Program-made: the position numbers and the translations under genes
The notes under the pieces: generated by a model
What the model was told of the DNA's origin: nothing
What the model saw: only the letters and a program-made list of their open reading frames with translations
Database searches by the model: none
Shown here: positions 35,533 to 44,676 of the stretch, in pieces
Layout of the letters: every line of letters starts with the position of its first letter
Numbering within the stretch: the first letter of the stretch is position 1
NCBI RefSeq assembly: GCF_029335485.1
Contig: NZ_JARJLM010000542.1
Span: 1-64,000, forward strand
DNA length: 64,000 nt
From: Cupriavidus basilensis
GTDB lineage: Bacteria > Pseudomonadota > Gammaproteobacteria > Burkholderiales > Burkholderiaceae
Direction of reading: 5' to 3'

Positions 35533-36996
35533 CTAGCGGTGAGAGGAAGACGTGGCCAGGGACACGCGCTCGCGCGGCAGCACGCGCCCGGGGTTGAAGG
35601 TGTTCAGGGGATCCAGCGCGGTCTTGACGCGCGCCATCAGGTCGAGCGCCACCGGCGACTTGTACCGCAGCAGCGCGGCTTGCTTGAGGCGGCCGATGCC
35701 GTGCTCGGCGGAAATCGAGCCATGCAAGCGCGCAACCACGGCGTGGACCAACTCGTGCACCTCGTCCTCGCGCGCACGGAAGGCATCGTCGGCCATGCCG
35801 GCGGGCTTGCTCTGGTTGTAGTGCAGGTTGCCGTCGCCCACATGGCCGAAGCACACCGGGCGGATGCCGGGCATCGCCTGCTCCAGCGCGGCGCCGGCTT
35901 CGGCAATAAAGACGGGAATCAGCGAGGTTGCCACGCAGATGTCGTGCTTGATCGACGGACCGCACAGGCGTTGGGCTTCGGGCACGTGGTCGCGCAGCGC
36001 CCACAGTTCGTGGGCCTGCCGCTCGGACGCGGCGATCACGGCGTCGGCAACCAGGCCGTCTTCCATGGCCTCGCCCAGTACGTCTTCCACCGCCGGGCGC
36101 GGATCGAGCCGCGGCGAGGTCTCGGACACATCGAACAGCACCGCCCAGGCACAGTTGTCCGGCAGCGGGTCGCGCATGCCCGCCAGCGGGTGCGCGAGCA
36201 CCTGGGACAGCGCCTCGCGGCCGATCAGCTCGAAGGCGGTGACCCGCTCGCCCACGGCGCCGGTCAGGCGGCTCAGCATCTCCACTGCGGCTTGCGGATC
36301 GCGCACCGCCATCCAGGCGGTGATGACAGTACGGGGCGGCGGGAACAGCTTGAAGGTGACGGCCGTCACCACGCCCAGCGTGCCCTCGCTGCCGATGAAG
36401 AGCTGCTTGAGGTCGTAGCCGGTATTGTCCTTGCGCAGGCCCGCCAAGCTGTCGAGCACCTGGCCGTCTGCCAGCACCACTTCAACGCCAAGGGTCAGTT
36501 CGCGCGTATTGCCATAGCGCAGCACCTGCTCGCCGCCGGCATTGGTCGACAAAACGCCGCCCACGGTGGCGCTGCCTTCCGAGGCCAGCGACAACGGGAA
36601 CAGCCGGCCCTGCGCGGCGGCGGCTTCCTGCGCCGCCAGCACGGTGCAGCCAGCTTCCAGCGTCATGGTGTTGTTGAGCGGATCGACGCCGCGCACTGCG
36701 GTCATGCGGCCAAGGCTCAAGACCACTTCCGTGCGCGAAGCATCGGGCGTGGAACCGCCGACCAGCCCGGTATTGCCGCCCTGCGGCACCAGCGGCACGC
36801 CGTGCAAGCCGCACGCCGCCACCACACGGACGACCTCGCTGGTGCTAGCTGGCCGTACCACGGCGCGCGCGGCACCCGGATAGTTGCGGCGCCAGTCTGA
36901 GACATAGCGCGCCATATCTACATCCCGCGTGAGGACGTTGGCTGTGCCGACGATGCCGGACAGCAAAGCGAGAAAGGAATCACTCCCGGATTGCAT
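35533..36996 (-). CDS. FAD-linked 2-hydroxyacid dehydrogenase (GlcD/D-LDH/D2HGDH family)
   Basis: 487 residues. The PCMH-type FAD domain has PQGGNTGLVGG (residues 71-81), LSLASEGSATVGGVLSTNAG and IGSEGTLGVVTAVTFKLFPP. The FAD-oxidase C-terminal domain has CFGHVGDGNLHYN and ISAEHGIGRLKQ, with the metal- and substrate-binding His residues. The family oxidises D-lactate, glycolate or D-2-hydroxyglutarate and passes electrons to quinone or ETF. It is the first gene of the minus-strand operon, divergent from the IclR regulator. With the DAO-type oxidase at the other end, the operon has two enzymes for 2-hydroxyacids, perhaps of opposite chirality. Confidence 0.9.
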   Translation of the reverse strand: MQSGSDSFLALLSGIVGTANVLTRDVDMARYVSDWRRNYPGAARAVVRPASTSEVVRVVAACGLHGVPLVPQGGNTGLVGGSTPDASRTEVVLSLGRMTAVRGVDPLNNTMTLEAGCTVLAAQEAAAAQGRLFPLSLASEGSATVGGVLSTNAGGEQVLRYGNTRELTLGVEVVLADGQVLDSLAGLRKDNTGYDLKQLFIGSEGTLGVVTAVTFKLFPPPRTVITAWMAVRDPQAAVEMLSRLTGAVGERVTAFELIGREALSQVLAHPLAGMRDPLPDNCAWAVLFDVSETSPRLDPRPAVEDVLGEAMEDGLVADAVIAASERQAHELWALRDHVPEAQRLCGPSIKHDICVATSLIPVFIAEAGAALEQAMPGIRPVCFGHVGDGNLHYNQSKPAGMADDAFRAREDEVHELVHAVVARLHGSISAEHGIGRLKQAALLRYKSPVALDLMARVKTALDPLNTFNPGRVLPRERVSLATSSSHR

Positions 36997-37144
36997 GGAC
37001 TGGAAGCCTCAGGTAAATGTCGCTGCGCCTGCCAGGGGAGCGGCTTGCGATCAGCGACAATAGTCTGCAGCGGAGGTAAGGCTCCTTGCTGTCCGACATG
37101 CCTGAAACGCTCGGGCCAACGCCTTGCCTGGTCGCCGCTTATTG

Positions 37145-37159
37145 TTTCATTGAATGAAA
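37145..37159. promoter_or_regulatory. IclR-type operator between the operon and its regulator
   Basis: TTTCATTGAATGAAA is a perfect palindrome with a central G. It is followed by TTTTAATGAACAAAAC, a related but imperfect repeat. A near copy of the palindrome (TTTCATTGAGCGAAA, read on the minus strand) lies at 39439-39453 before the MmgE/PrpD gene. The site is about 80 bases before the IclR start and 150 before the operon start. Confidence 0.7.
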
Positions 37160-37239
37160 TGTGTTTTAATGAACAAAACTATAGAGAGTCAGGAAACCCG
37201 TGTCAAGCGCGGATTTCGTGGCCAACATGCGCCGAAAAC

Positions 37240-38043
37240 ATGAAGACTTCACACACCAAAACGTCCGCGGGCGCCAAGGCCAAGGCATTGGCTGCCACTG
37301 AGTCAGTCGACGTTACCGAAAGCGAACAAGACGGCGGCGTTGCAGACACGCCCAAGCCGCCGGCCGGCGTGCTGGAGCGCGGCATCGCCATCCTCGAATG
37401 CTTCAGCGAGGAGCGCTTGCGCCTGTCGCTGCGGGAGCTCGCCGAATGCACAGGGCTGGACAAGGCCACGCTGCTGCGCCTGCTCGGCGTGCTGACGCGC
37501 GCGCGCATGGTGCACCGTTTCGACAGCGGCAGCTATGCGCCAGGACCGGCCCTGCTGCATATGGGCATGCTCTACCGCAGCACCTTCGATCTCGGCACGC
37601 GCATGCAGCCGGTGTTGCACAACACCATGCGGGAAACCGGCGAAACGGTGGCCTTCTATGTGCGCAGCGGCAACGAGCGCGTCTGCCTATTCCGCGAAAA
37701 CACGTCGAAGGAAGTGCGACATCATGTGGAGGTCGGCACGCGTATCCGCCTGGCCGACGGCGGGTCCTCGGCGCACGTGCTTAATGCTTTCACCGGCGGC
37801 GACACACCGCAGGCGAAAGCCATCCACGAGAAGGGCTATGCGATGACGCGTTCCGAGCGCGTGGCCGAGATGGCCTCGGTGGCGCTGCCGGTATTTGAGA
37901 GCGACGGCACTTTCCTGGGCGCGCTGGTGGTGATCGGGCTTGCCTCGCGCCATAGCGAGGAAGCCCAGTTGAAGGCCGTAGACATAGTGCGCCGCGAACT
38001 GGCGCTGCAGGGTTTCAACACCAGGCCTTCCGCCGGCCACTGA
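37240..38043 (+). CDS. IclR-family transcriptional regulator
   Basis: 267 residues from ATG 37240 (MKTSHTKTSAGAKAKA); the longer frame from 36991 would run over the operator and promoter region. After a charged, low-complexity N-terminal tail comes the winged helix (VLERGIAILECFSEERLRLS, LRELAECTGLDKATLLRLLG). The ligand domain (about 125-255) has ETVAFYVRSGNERVCLFREN, DGGSSAHVLNAF and VALPVFESDGTFLGALVVIG. Read with the flanking sites, it should control the divergent eight-gene operon, itself, and the convergent MmgE/PrpD gene. IclR proteins can repress or activate; the position of the 39,439 site over the predicted start region suggests repression there. Confidence 0.9.
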   Translation: MKTSHTKTSAGAKAKALAATESVDVTESEQDGGVADTPKPPAGVLERGIAILECFSEERLRLSLRELAECTGLDKATLLRLLGVLTRARMVHRFDSGSYAPGPALLHMGMLYRSTFDLGTRMQPVLHNTMRETGETVAFYVRSGNERVCLFRENTSKEVRHHVEVGTRIRLADGGSSAHVLNAFTGGDTPQAKAIHEKGYAMTRSERVAEMASVALPVFESDGTFLGALVVIGLASRHSEEAQLKAVDIVRRELALQGFNTRPSAGH

Positions 38044-38048
38044 GCGAC

Positions 38049-39431
38049 TCAGCGCTGCACGGCCGCTCCAAATAGCGCTGGCGCCACTGTGCAGGATGCT
38101 TGGTCCCTACCCGCATCGGCAAAACCGGCGCACCAGCCGGCGATGCGGGAAGCCGTGGCATCGTCCATGGCGGGCGCGAAGGCGCGCATGCGGCTCTGCA
38201 GCGCGGCCCAGTCGAAGGGGTCTTCCGGATCGCCGCGCCGCAACTCGCGCAGCGCGCTAACGCGCCGGCCATCGCGCAGCGCGATGGTGACGCGGGCGGG
38301 ACGCTTGTGCGGGAACGCAAGCTGGAAATCGTCGTTGGTCGTGACCTGGATCCTGTTCGCCAGCGCGAGCAGCGTCGGCGATCCCAACTCCGGGGTTTCC
38401 ATCTCCTCGATGCCCACGTTGCCCTTGAGCAATAGCGTGGCAAGCAAGTAGCGCAGGCTAAAGCAGGTCTCGGCGGGCTTGGTGGGCCAGATCACTCCGG
38501 CGATCTTGAGTGCGTGGGGAAAGATCGCCACCTCGACCGAGGTGATATCCTCCGGCATGAACGCGTGCGCGTCCATCAGCGCCCGGGTGGCATCCATCGG
38601 CGTAAAGAGCTGCGCGCAGCATGGCCACGCCTTAATGGTCGCCGTGTTGATGCGTTCGGGCGCGTCCAGGTCCCCGTCCAGCGCCTCCAGCGGCCCATCG
38701 CCGGCCAGTAGCGCGTAGAGCCCACGCGTGCCTGTCATGAAGGCCCGCGCACCGGGCAGCCCGGCGCGCGCAGCAAACGCGGCATGGATACCGTTGCGCA
38801 CCGCGAAGGCCGGGTGGAGCGACTTTGACTCGTGGGCGTCGTCATCGACCAATTGCCAGAGGCCGGCCGCCTGCGTGGCGCCGATGCCCATGGCGTGGTG
38901 CAACTGTTTCGTCGTCAAACCTAGCGCCACGCCGGCCGCTGCCGCGGCACCCACCGCGCCGGCGGTGGCGGTGGCGTGGAAGCTGGCCGCATGCCGGGGG
39001 CCAAGCGCTTCGCCTACACGCAGCGATACCTCATAGCCGGCCACGATGGCGTCGGCCACGCGGCGTTGGCTCAGGCCACGCCCGGCAGCCAGCGCCAGCA
39101 CCGGCGAAATGGCGATAACACCCGGATGCAACATGGCCGCCCGATGGGCATCGTCGATTTCGCGAAGATGCGCGATTGCGGCGTTGGCGAACGCCGCGCC
39201 GGGCGCCGCCATGCCGCACCCGCCGAACACCGCGGCATGCCCCTCGCCAGGCGTGCAATCCTGGGCCAGCGTGCGCATGGTCGCCGCCAGTGGCATCGGG
39301 CTCGCCGACCAGCCGGCCGTGAACCAGTCGAGCAAGGCTTGAGCGAGGCGGTCCCGGGTGGTCTGCGCAAGGGGGGCGAGTTGCAGGGCGGTAACATGCG
39401 CCGCCAGTTTCGTCTCCGCAAGATTCTCCAT
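38049..39431 (-). CDS. MmgE/PrpD-family protein (dehydratase/epimerase)
   Basis: 460 residues from ATG 39431; a longer frame to 39476 would start inside the -10 region. The family pattern is clear: all-helical N-terminal half with EGHAAVFGGCGMAAPGAAFA, NAAIAHLREIDDAH, HPGVIAISPVLALAAG and GYEVSLRVGEAL. Then come FHATATAGAVGAAAAAGVAL and the C-terminal alpha/beta lobe with KAWPCCAQLFTPMDATRALM. Relatives include 2-methylcitrate dehydratase, cis-aconitate decarboxylase and iminodisuccinate epimerase. It converges on the IclR gene and shares an operator-like site with the operon, so it probably acts on the operon's substrate, for example by epimerising or dehydrating it. Confidence 0.88.
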   Translation of the reverse strand: MENLAETKLAAHVTALQLAPLAQTTRDRLAQALLDWFTAGWSASPMPLAATMRTLAQDCTPGEGHAAVFGGCGMAAPGAAFANAAIAHLREIDDAHRAAMLHPGVIAISPVLALAAGRGLSQRRVADAIVAGYEVSLRVGEALGPRHAASFHATATAGAVGAAAAAGVALGLTTKQLHHAMGIGATQAAGLWQLVDDDAHESKSLHPAFAVRNGIHAAFAARAGLPGARAFMTGTRGLYALLAGDGPLEALDGDLDAPERINTATIKAWPCCAQLFTPMDATRALMDAHAFMPEDITSVEVAIFPHALKIAGVIWPTKPAETCFSLRYLLATLLLKGNVGIEEMETPELGSPTLLALANRIQVTTNDDFQLAFPHKRPARVTIALRDGRRVSALRELRRGDPEDPFDWAALQSRMRAFAPAMDDATASRIAGWCAGFADAGRDQASCTVAPALFGAAVQR

Positions 39432-39438
39432 ACAATGA

Positions 39439-39468
39439 TTTCGCTCAATGAAATAGATTTCATTATAC
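39439..39468 (-). promoter_or_regulatory. Predicted promoter and IclR-like operator of the MmgE/PrpD gene
   Basis: On the minus strand TATAAT (39468-39463) is a perfect -10. It is followed by ATTTCATTGAGCGAAA, whose core (39453-39439) is a near copy of the palindrome at 37145. The site covers the expected transcription start and ends 8 bases before the ATG, so a bound protein would block initiation. No clear -35 or Shine-Dalgarno sequence is seen. Confidence 0.6.
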
Positions 39469-39529
39469 AAAACCAAAAGCGGTTGCCATGACTATTTTTG
39501 TGCGGCCATTTTCGTTCGGGGACTGTTCC

Positions 39530-39811
39530 GGTCTCCCGGGCAAACCAGGCCGCGATTTTTGCCAGTATCATTTTTCTCCACCTCGAGCTGTTTGACGTTG
39601 CGGCGCACCCGCGTCTGTTCCTCGCGCTCGACCGTGGTGATGCCATTGTGACGCTTGCCGCATCGCGATCTGCTTGCGCGACTCAGTTGTAAATGGTCTG
39701 CGCGGCGGGTTCAAGTTTCTTGGCCAGGTCTTCCGGCGTATGGTCGGCCTGGACGAGGTCAATCATCTGTTGCCGGAACGCCGCGGCATACGGCATTCGA
39801 TGCAGGTGCAT
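39530..39811 (-). pseudogene. IS3-family OrfA remnant
   Basis: From ATG 39811, after a strong AAGGAGG, the frame reads MHLHRMPYAAAFRQQMIDLV, then QADHTPEDLAKKLEPAAQTI and YN, then hits TGA where the family has Trp (YNWVxQAD). After further frame changes it ends with MILAKIAAWFARETGTVP, the usual OrfA C-terminus (REILAKAAAWFARET). Nonsense and frameshift mutations make it inactive, and no OrfB follows. TGTCCAGGAAAACGGGTCA at 39846-39864 may be the outer inverted repeat. Confidence 0.75.
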
Positions 39812-39989
39812 GGTGGGCACCTCCTTCGGTTCAAGATAGGGGGTGTCCAGGAAAACGGGTCAACTCCATGGAGTCGGTTTGGGCGCCCAGTCGAGGGGCG
39901 CTCAATTCGCGCGCCCAATCGTACGCTGGCGGCGTGTTGGCGGACCTGTACCGCTGCCTCACCGATAAGTAGTGCTATTCAGTACTCCC

Positions 39990-40447
39990 TGGCAGGGCAT
40001 CCACGAGTTGAAGAGCGCCCCGGCACCATGGCGCGGATCGAGGGCTGGTGGCCAGAAGTGGTGGCCAAGGGCAACAAGCTGCGCCACGTGCCGGTGCCGC
40101 CGGCGGTGATCGCGCGGCTGAGGGCGTACTTGGCCGCTTGCGGCCACCCGGCCGATCCGGGCGCCAACTGGGTCTCGGGCGGCGTGGCGCTGCTCGGGCA
40201 TGCCGCTTACCTGGGCGCCTCGCCGACCCGCGCGGTGCGGCGCGGCTGGCGGCGGCCAGCACGCACTGGCCACGCTCACGCCCGCACGCCGGTGGTCGCC
40301 AACCAGGTACCGCTGCCCGCCGCACAGGCGCTGCTCGGCCATGCCTCGGTGCAGACCACAGCGGCATACGCGAAAACTGATCTGGGCCAATTGCGCTACT
40401 TCGTCGAGCAGACCTTCACCGATCCTACGCCACCGCCCGATCAATAA
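39990..40447 (+). pseudogene. Tyrosine recombinase C-terminal remnant
   Basis: The frame gives GNKLRHVPVPPAVIARLRAY, LAACGHPAD and, after a scrambled stretch, PLPAAQALLGHASVQTTAAY followed by AKTDLGQLRYFVEQTF. The second block is the conserved LLGHxSxxTTxxY box with the nucleophile Tyr. The HxLRH box before it is destroyed (frame shift around 40,270), so the enzyme is dead. It could be the other part of the kind of integrase whose N-terminus remains at 9256-9420, but nothing proves they came from one gene. Confidence 0.65.
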
Positions 40448-40733
40448 CTCGGAACTTGCGTTGCTGCGGCCTCTGTCCAGCTATTTGGGAACGGCCTTGC
40501 CTCAGCAAGCGAGCCACGCATACGATAAGAAAAATTGGGGCCTCGGTTTGCGCCGTGGCCTCGATAAGGGGGAAGATGGATGACGACCACGCGCGCCTAG
40601 ATTGCGGGATCTCCAGCATGGCTGCGCCCATCAAGTTTGCAACACTATTACGATAATCTTCTTCAGAGTTCCATCTTACGCGACCGAGCCTGCAACCTGA
40701 CAACGCTGTCAGACATTGACTGCCGTAGCCGTC

Positions 40734-42791
40734 CTATGTCGCCAGCGCCCTGATCCTCTCGACGACCTCTGGATTGGCAAGCGTGGACACGTCGCCAGGC
40801 TCCTGCCGGTTGGAGATCGCCGCCAGCACGCGGCGCATGATCTTGCCCGAGCGTGTCTTGGGCATGTCGGGAACAATCACGACCCGATGCGGACGCGCAA
40901 TCGCGCCAATCTGGGATACCACGGCGGCCGAGACCTTGTTCGCGATCTTCGTGGATGGCAACAGTCCCGGCTTGAGTGACACATAGAGATCAGGCACCTT
41001 GCCCTTGACCTCGTCGGCCACCGGCACCACCGCTGCCTCGGCGACCTCGGACACCAGCAGTGCTGCCGATTCGATCTCCTTGGTGCCGAGGCGATGGCCG
41101 GAAACGTTGATCACGTCGTCGATGCGGCCAAGGATGCGAAAGTAGCCGTCCGCCGCCTGCATTGCGCCATCGCCCGCCATATACGGCCAGTCGCGCCAGT
41201 CCTTGCTGTCGGGATTCTTGCAATAGCGCGCATAGTACTGGCGCACGTAGCGGTCCGGATCCTTCCAGACGGTCTGGAATATGCCCGGCCAGGGATTGCG
41301 GATGCAGATATTGCCCGCTTTGCCCGAGCCGGCCGGGATCTCCTTGCCTTCCTCGTCAAAGATCACCGGATGAATGCCCGGAATTCCCGGGCCCGTGCTG
41401 CCGGGCTTCATCGGATGGATGCCCGGCAGCGTGCTGCAGAGGAAGCCGCCATTCTCCGTTTGCCACCAGGTGTCCACGATGACCGCCTCGCCCTTGCCTA
41501 CTTCACGGTGGTACCACTTCCAGACTTCGGGCTCGATCGGCTCGCCGACCGTGGTCATGTGCTTGAAATGGTAGTTGTACTTCGCCGGCTCGTCGGGCCC
41601 GTTGCGTCGCAGCGCGCGGATTGCGGTGGGCGAAGTGTGGAAGATATTGACGCCAAGGCTTTCTGCAATACGCCAGGGCCGGCCTGCGTCGGGCCAGGTC
41701 GGCACGCCCTCGTAGACGACAGACGAGGCGGCGAGCGCGAGCGGGCCATAGACGATGTAGGAATGCCCGGTGATCCAGCCAATATCGGCCATGCACCAGT
41801 AGACGTCCTCGGGGTGGATATCCTGGATGTACTTCGAGGTCCACGCCACGTAGGAGAGATAGCCGCCCGTGGAATGCTGGCAGCCCTTGGGCCGGCCCGT
41901 GGTGCCGCTCGTGTACATCAGGAACAGCGGTGCCTCCGCCGGCATCGGCTCGGGCTCGACACGCCTGCCGCGGAACCCGGCGAGCACGTCATTGAGAATG
42001 ACATCGCGGCCCTTTACCAGTCTGGCGGCACTGGAATACTTGCCCGGGTAGCGTTGCCAGATCAGGACCTTCTCTACCTGCTGGCCGGCGCTGGCGGCCT
42101 CTGCCACGGCAATGTCGGCCTTTTCCTTGTGATCGAGCAATTCACCGCTGCGGTGATAGGCGTCCATGGTGATCAGCAGCCGGCTCTCGGAGTCCGCGAT
42201 GCGCTCGGCGCAGGCCGTTCCACTGAAGCCGCTGAATACCTGCGAATGAATCACGCCAATGCGCGCGCATGCGAGCATGGTGATGGGCAGTTCGGCCACC
42301 ATGGGCATATGCAGCGTGACGCGGTCGCCGGCCTTCAGGTCGCAGAACTCGCGCAGCAGGGCGGCCAGCTCATTGACGCGAACAAAGAGCTCCTGGTAGG
42401 TGAGGTGATGCACCGCCTCATGCTCCGGCTCCGGCACAAAATGAATCGCGGTCTTGTTCCTGTACGCGGCGAGGTGGCGATCCACGCAGTTGTGGCAGGC
42501 GTTGATCCTGCCGCCGACGAACCAGCGCCAGAACGGCGGGGCGCTGGTATCCACGGTCGTTTCCCAGTATTTGTACCAGTCCAGCAGGTCTGCGAACTCC
42601 TTGAAGCACTCGGGGAAACGATCAAGGGAGAAGCGTTCGAAAACGCCCGGGTTGGTCAGATAGGCCTGCGCAATGAACTGGCCGGCCGGCAGGACGTAGT
42701 CCTCCTCGGGCCAATGGACCGCAATTTCGGCCTCGGACACATCGGCCGATTCCTGCTCTGCAGCATGGCGTGGCGATTTGCCTTCAGACAT
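40734..42791 (-). CDS. Acetate-CoA ligase (acetyl-CoA synthetase) family enzyme
   Basis: 685 residues. The acyl-CoA synthetase order is complete: ACS-N extension (FADLLDWYKYWETTVDTSAP), HNCVDRHL, the P-loop-like A3 motif YTSGTTGRPKGCQHS, DIGWITGHSYIVYGPL, VDTWWQTENGG, and the C-terminal RIDDVINVSGHRLGTKEIES with PKTRSGKIMRR, whose Lys is the usual acetylation site. It activates acetate or a short-chain acid to its CoA ester with ATP, giving AMP and PPi. The N-terminal 120 residues differ from the housekeeping Acs wording, so it may be a specialised paralogue. It is divergent from the ACT-domain gene. Confidence 0.9.
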   Translation of the reverse strand: MSEGKSPRHAAEQESADVSEAEIAVHWPEEDYVLPAGQFIAQAYLTNPGVFERFSLDRFPECFKEFADLLDWYKYWETTVDTSAPPFWRWFVGGRINACHNCVDRHLAAYRNKTAIHFVPEPEHEAVHHLTYQELFVRVNELAALLREFCDLKAGDRVTLHMPMVAELPITMLACARIGVIHSQVFSGFSGTACAERIADSESRLLITMDAYHRSGELLDHKEKADIAVAEAASAGQQVEKVLIWQRYPGKYSSAARLVKGRDVILNDVLAGFRGRRVEPEPMPAEAPLFLMYTSGTTGRPKGCQHSTGGYLSYVAWTSKYIQDIHPEDVYWCMADIGWITGHSYIVYGPLALAASSVVYEGVPTWPDAGRPWRIAESLGVNIFHTSPTAIRALRRNGPDEPAKYNYHFKHMTTVGEPIEPEVWKWYHREVGKGEAVIVDTWWQTENGGFLCSTLPGIHPMKPGSTGPGIPGIHPVIFDEEGKEIPAGSGKAGNICIRNPWPGIFQTVWKDPDRYVRQYYARYCKNPDSKDWRDWPYMAGDGAMQAADGYFRILGRIDDVINVSGHRLGTKEIESAALLVSEVAEAAVVPVADEVKGKVPDLYVSLKPGLLPSTKIANKVSAAVVSQIGAIARPHRVVIVPDMPKTRSGKIMRRVLAAISNRQEPGDVSTLANPEVVERIRALAT

Positions 42792-42997
42792 GACGATTCC
42801 CCTTCACTTTCCATGGCATCCGTCCGGGTAGTGTCGGTACCACTATCCTGCGATAACTGCCTGAAACGACTACTCCATATTAAGTTCGGGCACGGGGAGT
42901 TGCCAGGAAATCGGCCTGCCGCTGTCCACCGAGCCCAGAGCTTGCCTGTCGGCCGCCATGCGCTAGATTCGTAGTGGTGACCTTTGGAGAATGAGCA

Positions 42998-43426
42998 ATG
43001 ACCAACGATCTTCTCGTGGAACGCGTGGACGTGTGGGCGGCAACCATACCGGACCGGCCCGGCGGCCTTGCGGAGGTACTGGAGACCTTGCGCGATGCCG
43101 GCGCGGACCTGCAGTTCGCGATTGCGCGCCGCACGCCGGAGGACCCCGGCAAGGGTGTCGTGTTCGTGACACCGCTGCAGAACGACAGGGAAATCCGTGC
43201 AGCTGCCCAGGCCGGGTTTAATGTCACGCACAGCCTGCATTCGGTGCGTATCATGGGCGGGGACCGGCCCGGCATTGTGGCGGAGCTGACCCGCCAGCTT
43301 GCGAAAGGCGAAATCAATCTACGCGGATTCTCTGCCTCCGTCATTGGGGCGCAGTTTGTCGCGTACGTGTCGGTGGACTCGCTCGACGATGCGAACAAGG
43401 CAATGACGATCCTGAGCAAGGGCTGA
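42998..43426 (+). CDS. Tandem ACT-domain protein
   Basis: 142 residues from ATG 42998, eight bases after GGAG. Two ACT-like units follow one another: VDVWAATIPDRPGGLAEVLE with LRDAGADLQFAIARRT, and VRIMGGDRPGIVAELTRQLA with GEINLRGFSASVIGAQFVAY. DRPG followed by Leu/Ile-Ala is the classic small-ligand-binding turn. No catalytic domain is attached, so it is a stand-alone regulator or sensor of amino-acid type ligands. It is divergent from the acetate-CoA ligase gene. A decayed paralogue starts at 46084. Confidence 0.8.
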   Translation: MTNDLLVERVDVWAATIPDRPGGLAEVLETLRDAGADLQFAIARRTPEDPGKGVVFVTPLQNDREIRAAAQAGFNVTHSLHSVRIMGGDRPGIVAELTRQLAKGEINLRGFSASVIGAQFVAYVSVDSLDDANKAMTILSKG

Positions 43427-43589
43427 AGCTTGCCGCGGGGCAACGGCGGAGCAGCCGCGGGAGCGAGCCAGGTCCACAAACATCTGCAATTTGTGCTGCT
43501 GTTCGCCGAGAGTTGCCTGGCGCTGCCGATCGGCCTCTTGCTGGAGTCGGCGCGGATCGCCGGGCGCCGTCCCCGACTTGGCATTTGCG

Positions 43590-43900
43590 CTTGCGTTGGC
43601 GCCACTGGTTCTGTTTGCGGCGCTCGTGCACGAGATGGCGTGCACGCCGCGCAAGCGCTACCGCGCACTGCTCGATGCGGTTGGCGTGCGGGCGGTCGAT
43701 GTCGACCGCGGACTACGCCAGTCTGCGCCGTACAACCTGCTGGTCATGTCCGCAGGGCTGCTTGATCCAGGGAATGCGTTGAAGGTATTTCGGTCAATGC
43801 CCTGGGGTTCGCTGGCTCGTTGTTTGTCCGGGATGAGGCGCAGATACGGGCCATTGAGAGCCTTGGTCCGATGAATCTCCTCCGGCGAGGTGCGGCTGCC
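43590..43900 (+). pseudogene. Probable Ap4A phosphorylase (ATP adenylyltransferase) remnant
   Basis: One frame has RKRYRALLDAVGVRAVDVDR, GLRQSAPYNLLVM. Another, from about 43795, has NALGFAGSLFVRDEAQIRAI and ESLGPMNLLRR. These two blocks are the order found at the end of ATP adenylyltransferase-type proteins (PYNLLxTxxWMxxVPR ... SxNALGFAGxLxVRDExQ...GPxxLLR). The segment between them, including the conserved WMxxVPR, is missing. I take it as a decayed gene; the family call is from memory of that pattern. Confidence 0.5.
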
Positions 43901-44199
43901 GCAGGGCAGAGCGGGACGGCCCGCCGCAGCCCGTGGCCGGCAGCATCCGTTATCCGTGTGAGCATGTGTGTGCGCTCGCGACTGGCTGTCTGCCCATGGG
44001 GCACCGCTGCTGACGTGAGATTCAGTCATGCCGCGCCAACCGGAGCTTCTACCTGACTTTGCTTCACAGCGCTGTTATGCCGACACTCGGCCGAACAGGC
44101 CGCATTCGAGATCGCTCTCGAATTCCACGATCAAGGGCGAAGACTCGCTATCTTCATAGACACTGTGAGAGCCAGTCGCCACGGGTCTCACCGTGACTT

Positions 44200-44500
44200 G
44201 CTGCGCGCCCGGTGACCACCATTTGATCGTTGTAGACAGAAGCAGAGGGAGATTGGAATGTCGGACCAGTTCTTGGCGACGCTGCGAAGCAGCAATTGAA
44301 GCGTACCGCGACGGCCGTGTGTGCCATTACCAGTAAACCGGCGCCTTCCTCTTGAGCAGCTTGTTCAACAACTGTGGATATGTCGCCCGTGGCAACCGGT
44401 TCGTCAAGCGTGTGAGGCTCGCATGGGATCTGCTGCGCCTGCATTTGAGCGCATGCGGCTCGAAGAGCTCCGGCCTTTTTCAATGCTGCACCGATTTCGG
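44200..44500 (-). pseudogene. Universal stress protein remnant, frameshifted
   Basis: One frame gives VATGDISTVVEQAAQEEGAG and LLVM. At about 44320 the other frame continues THGRRGTLQLLLRSVAKNWS and DIP. Joined, this is the UspA C-terminal half (GDxxxxIVExAxExGADLLVMGTHGRxG...LLLGSVAxxVxRxSDIPVLLV). The N-terminal half is unrecognisable. The intact relative is at 45495 on the opposite strand. Confidence 0.65.
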
Positions 44501-44676
44501 GGCCGGATCTGGAGCGGGTACTGGGGCCGCGCACAAAGCCGGCGCAGTCTACACGTACTACATCGGTGCGATTGTCCTGGGAAGTGCGCCCGCTCTTTGA
44601 AGTGTATTTGCAGGCGCATTCCCAGATAGGCCGAGTGCGTAACGAACCGTGTACGCGAGAAGCGCGGCGGCAAGGA

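Noticed and set aside
35539..36900. 453-residue open frame antisense to the FAD-linked dehydrogenase
   Set aside because: His/Gln/Arg-rich shadow with no recognisable motif; the opposite strand has intact catalytic blocks.
41094..42974. 626-residue open frame antisense to the acetate-CoA ligase
   Set aside because: Mirror of a well-conserved gene; composition is typical of an antisense frame.
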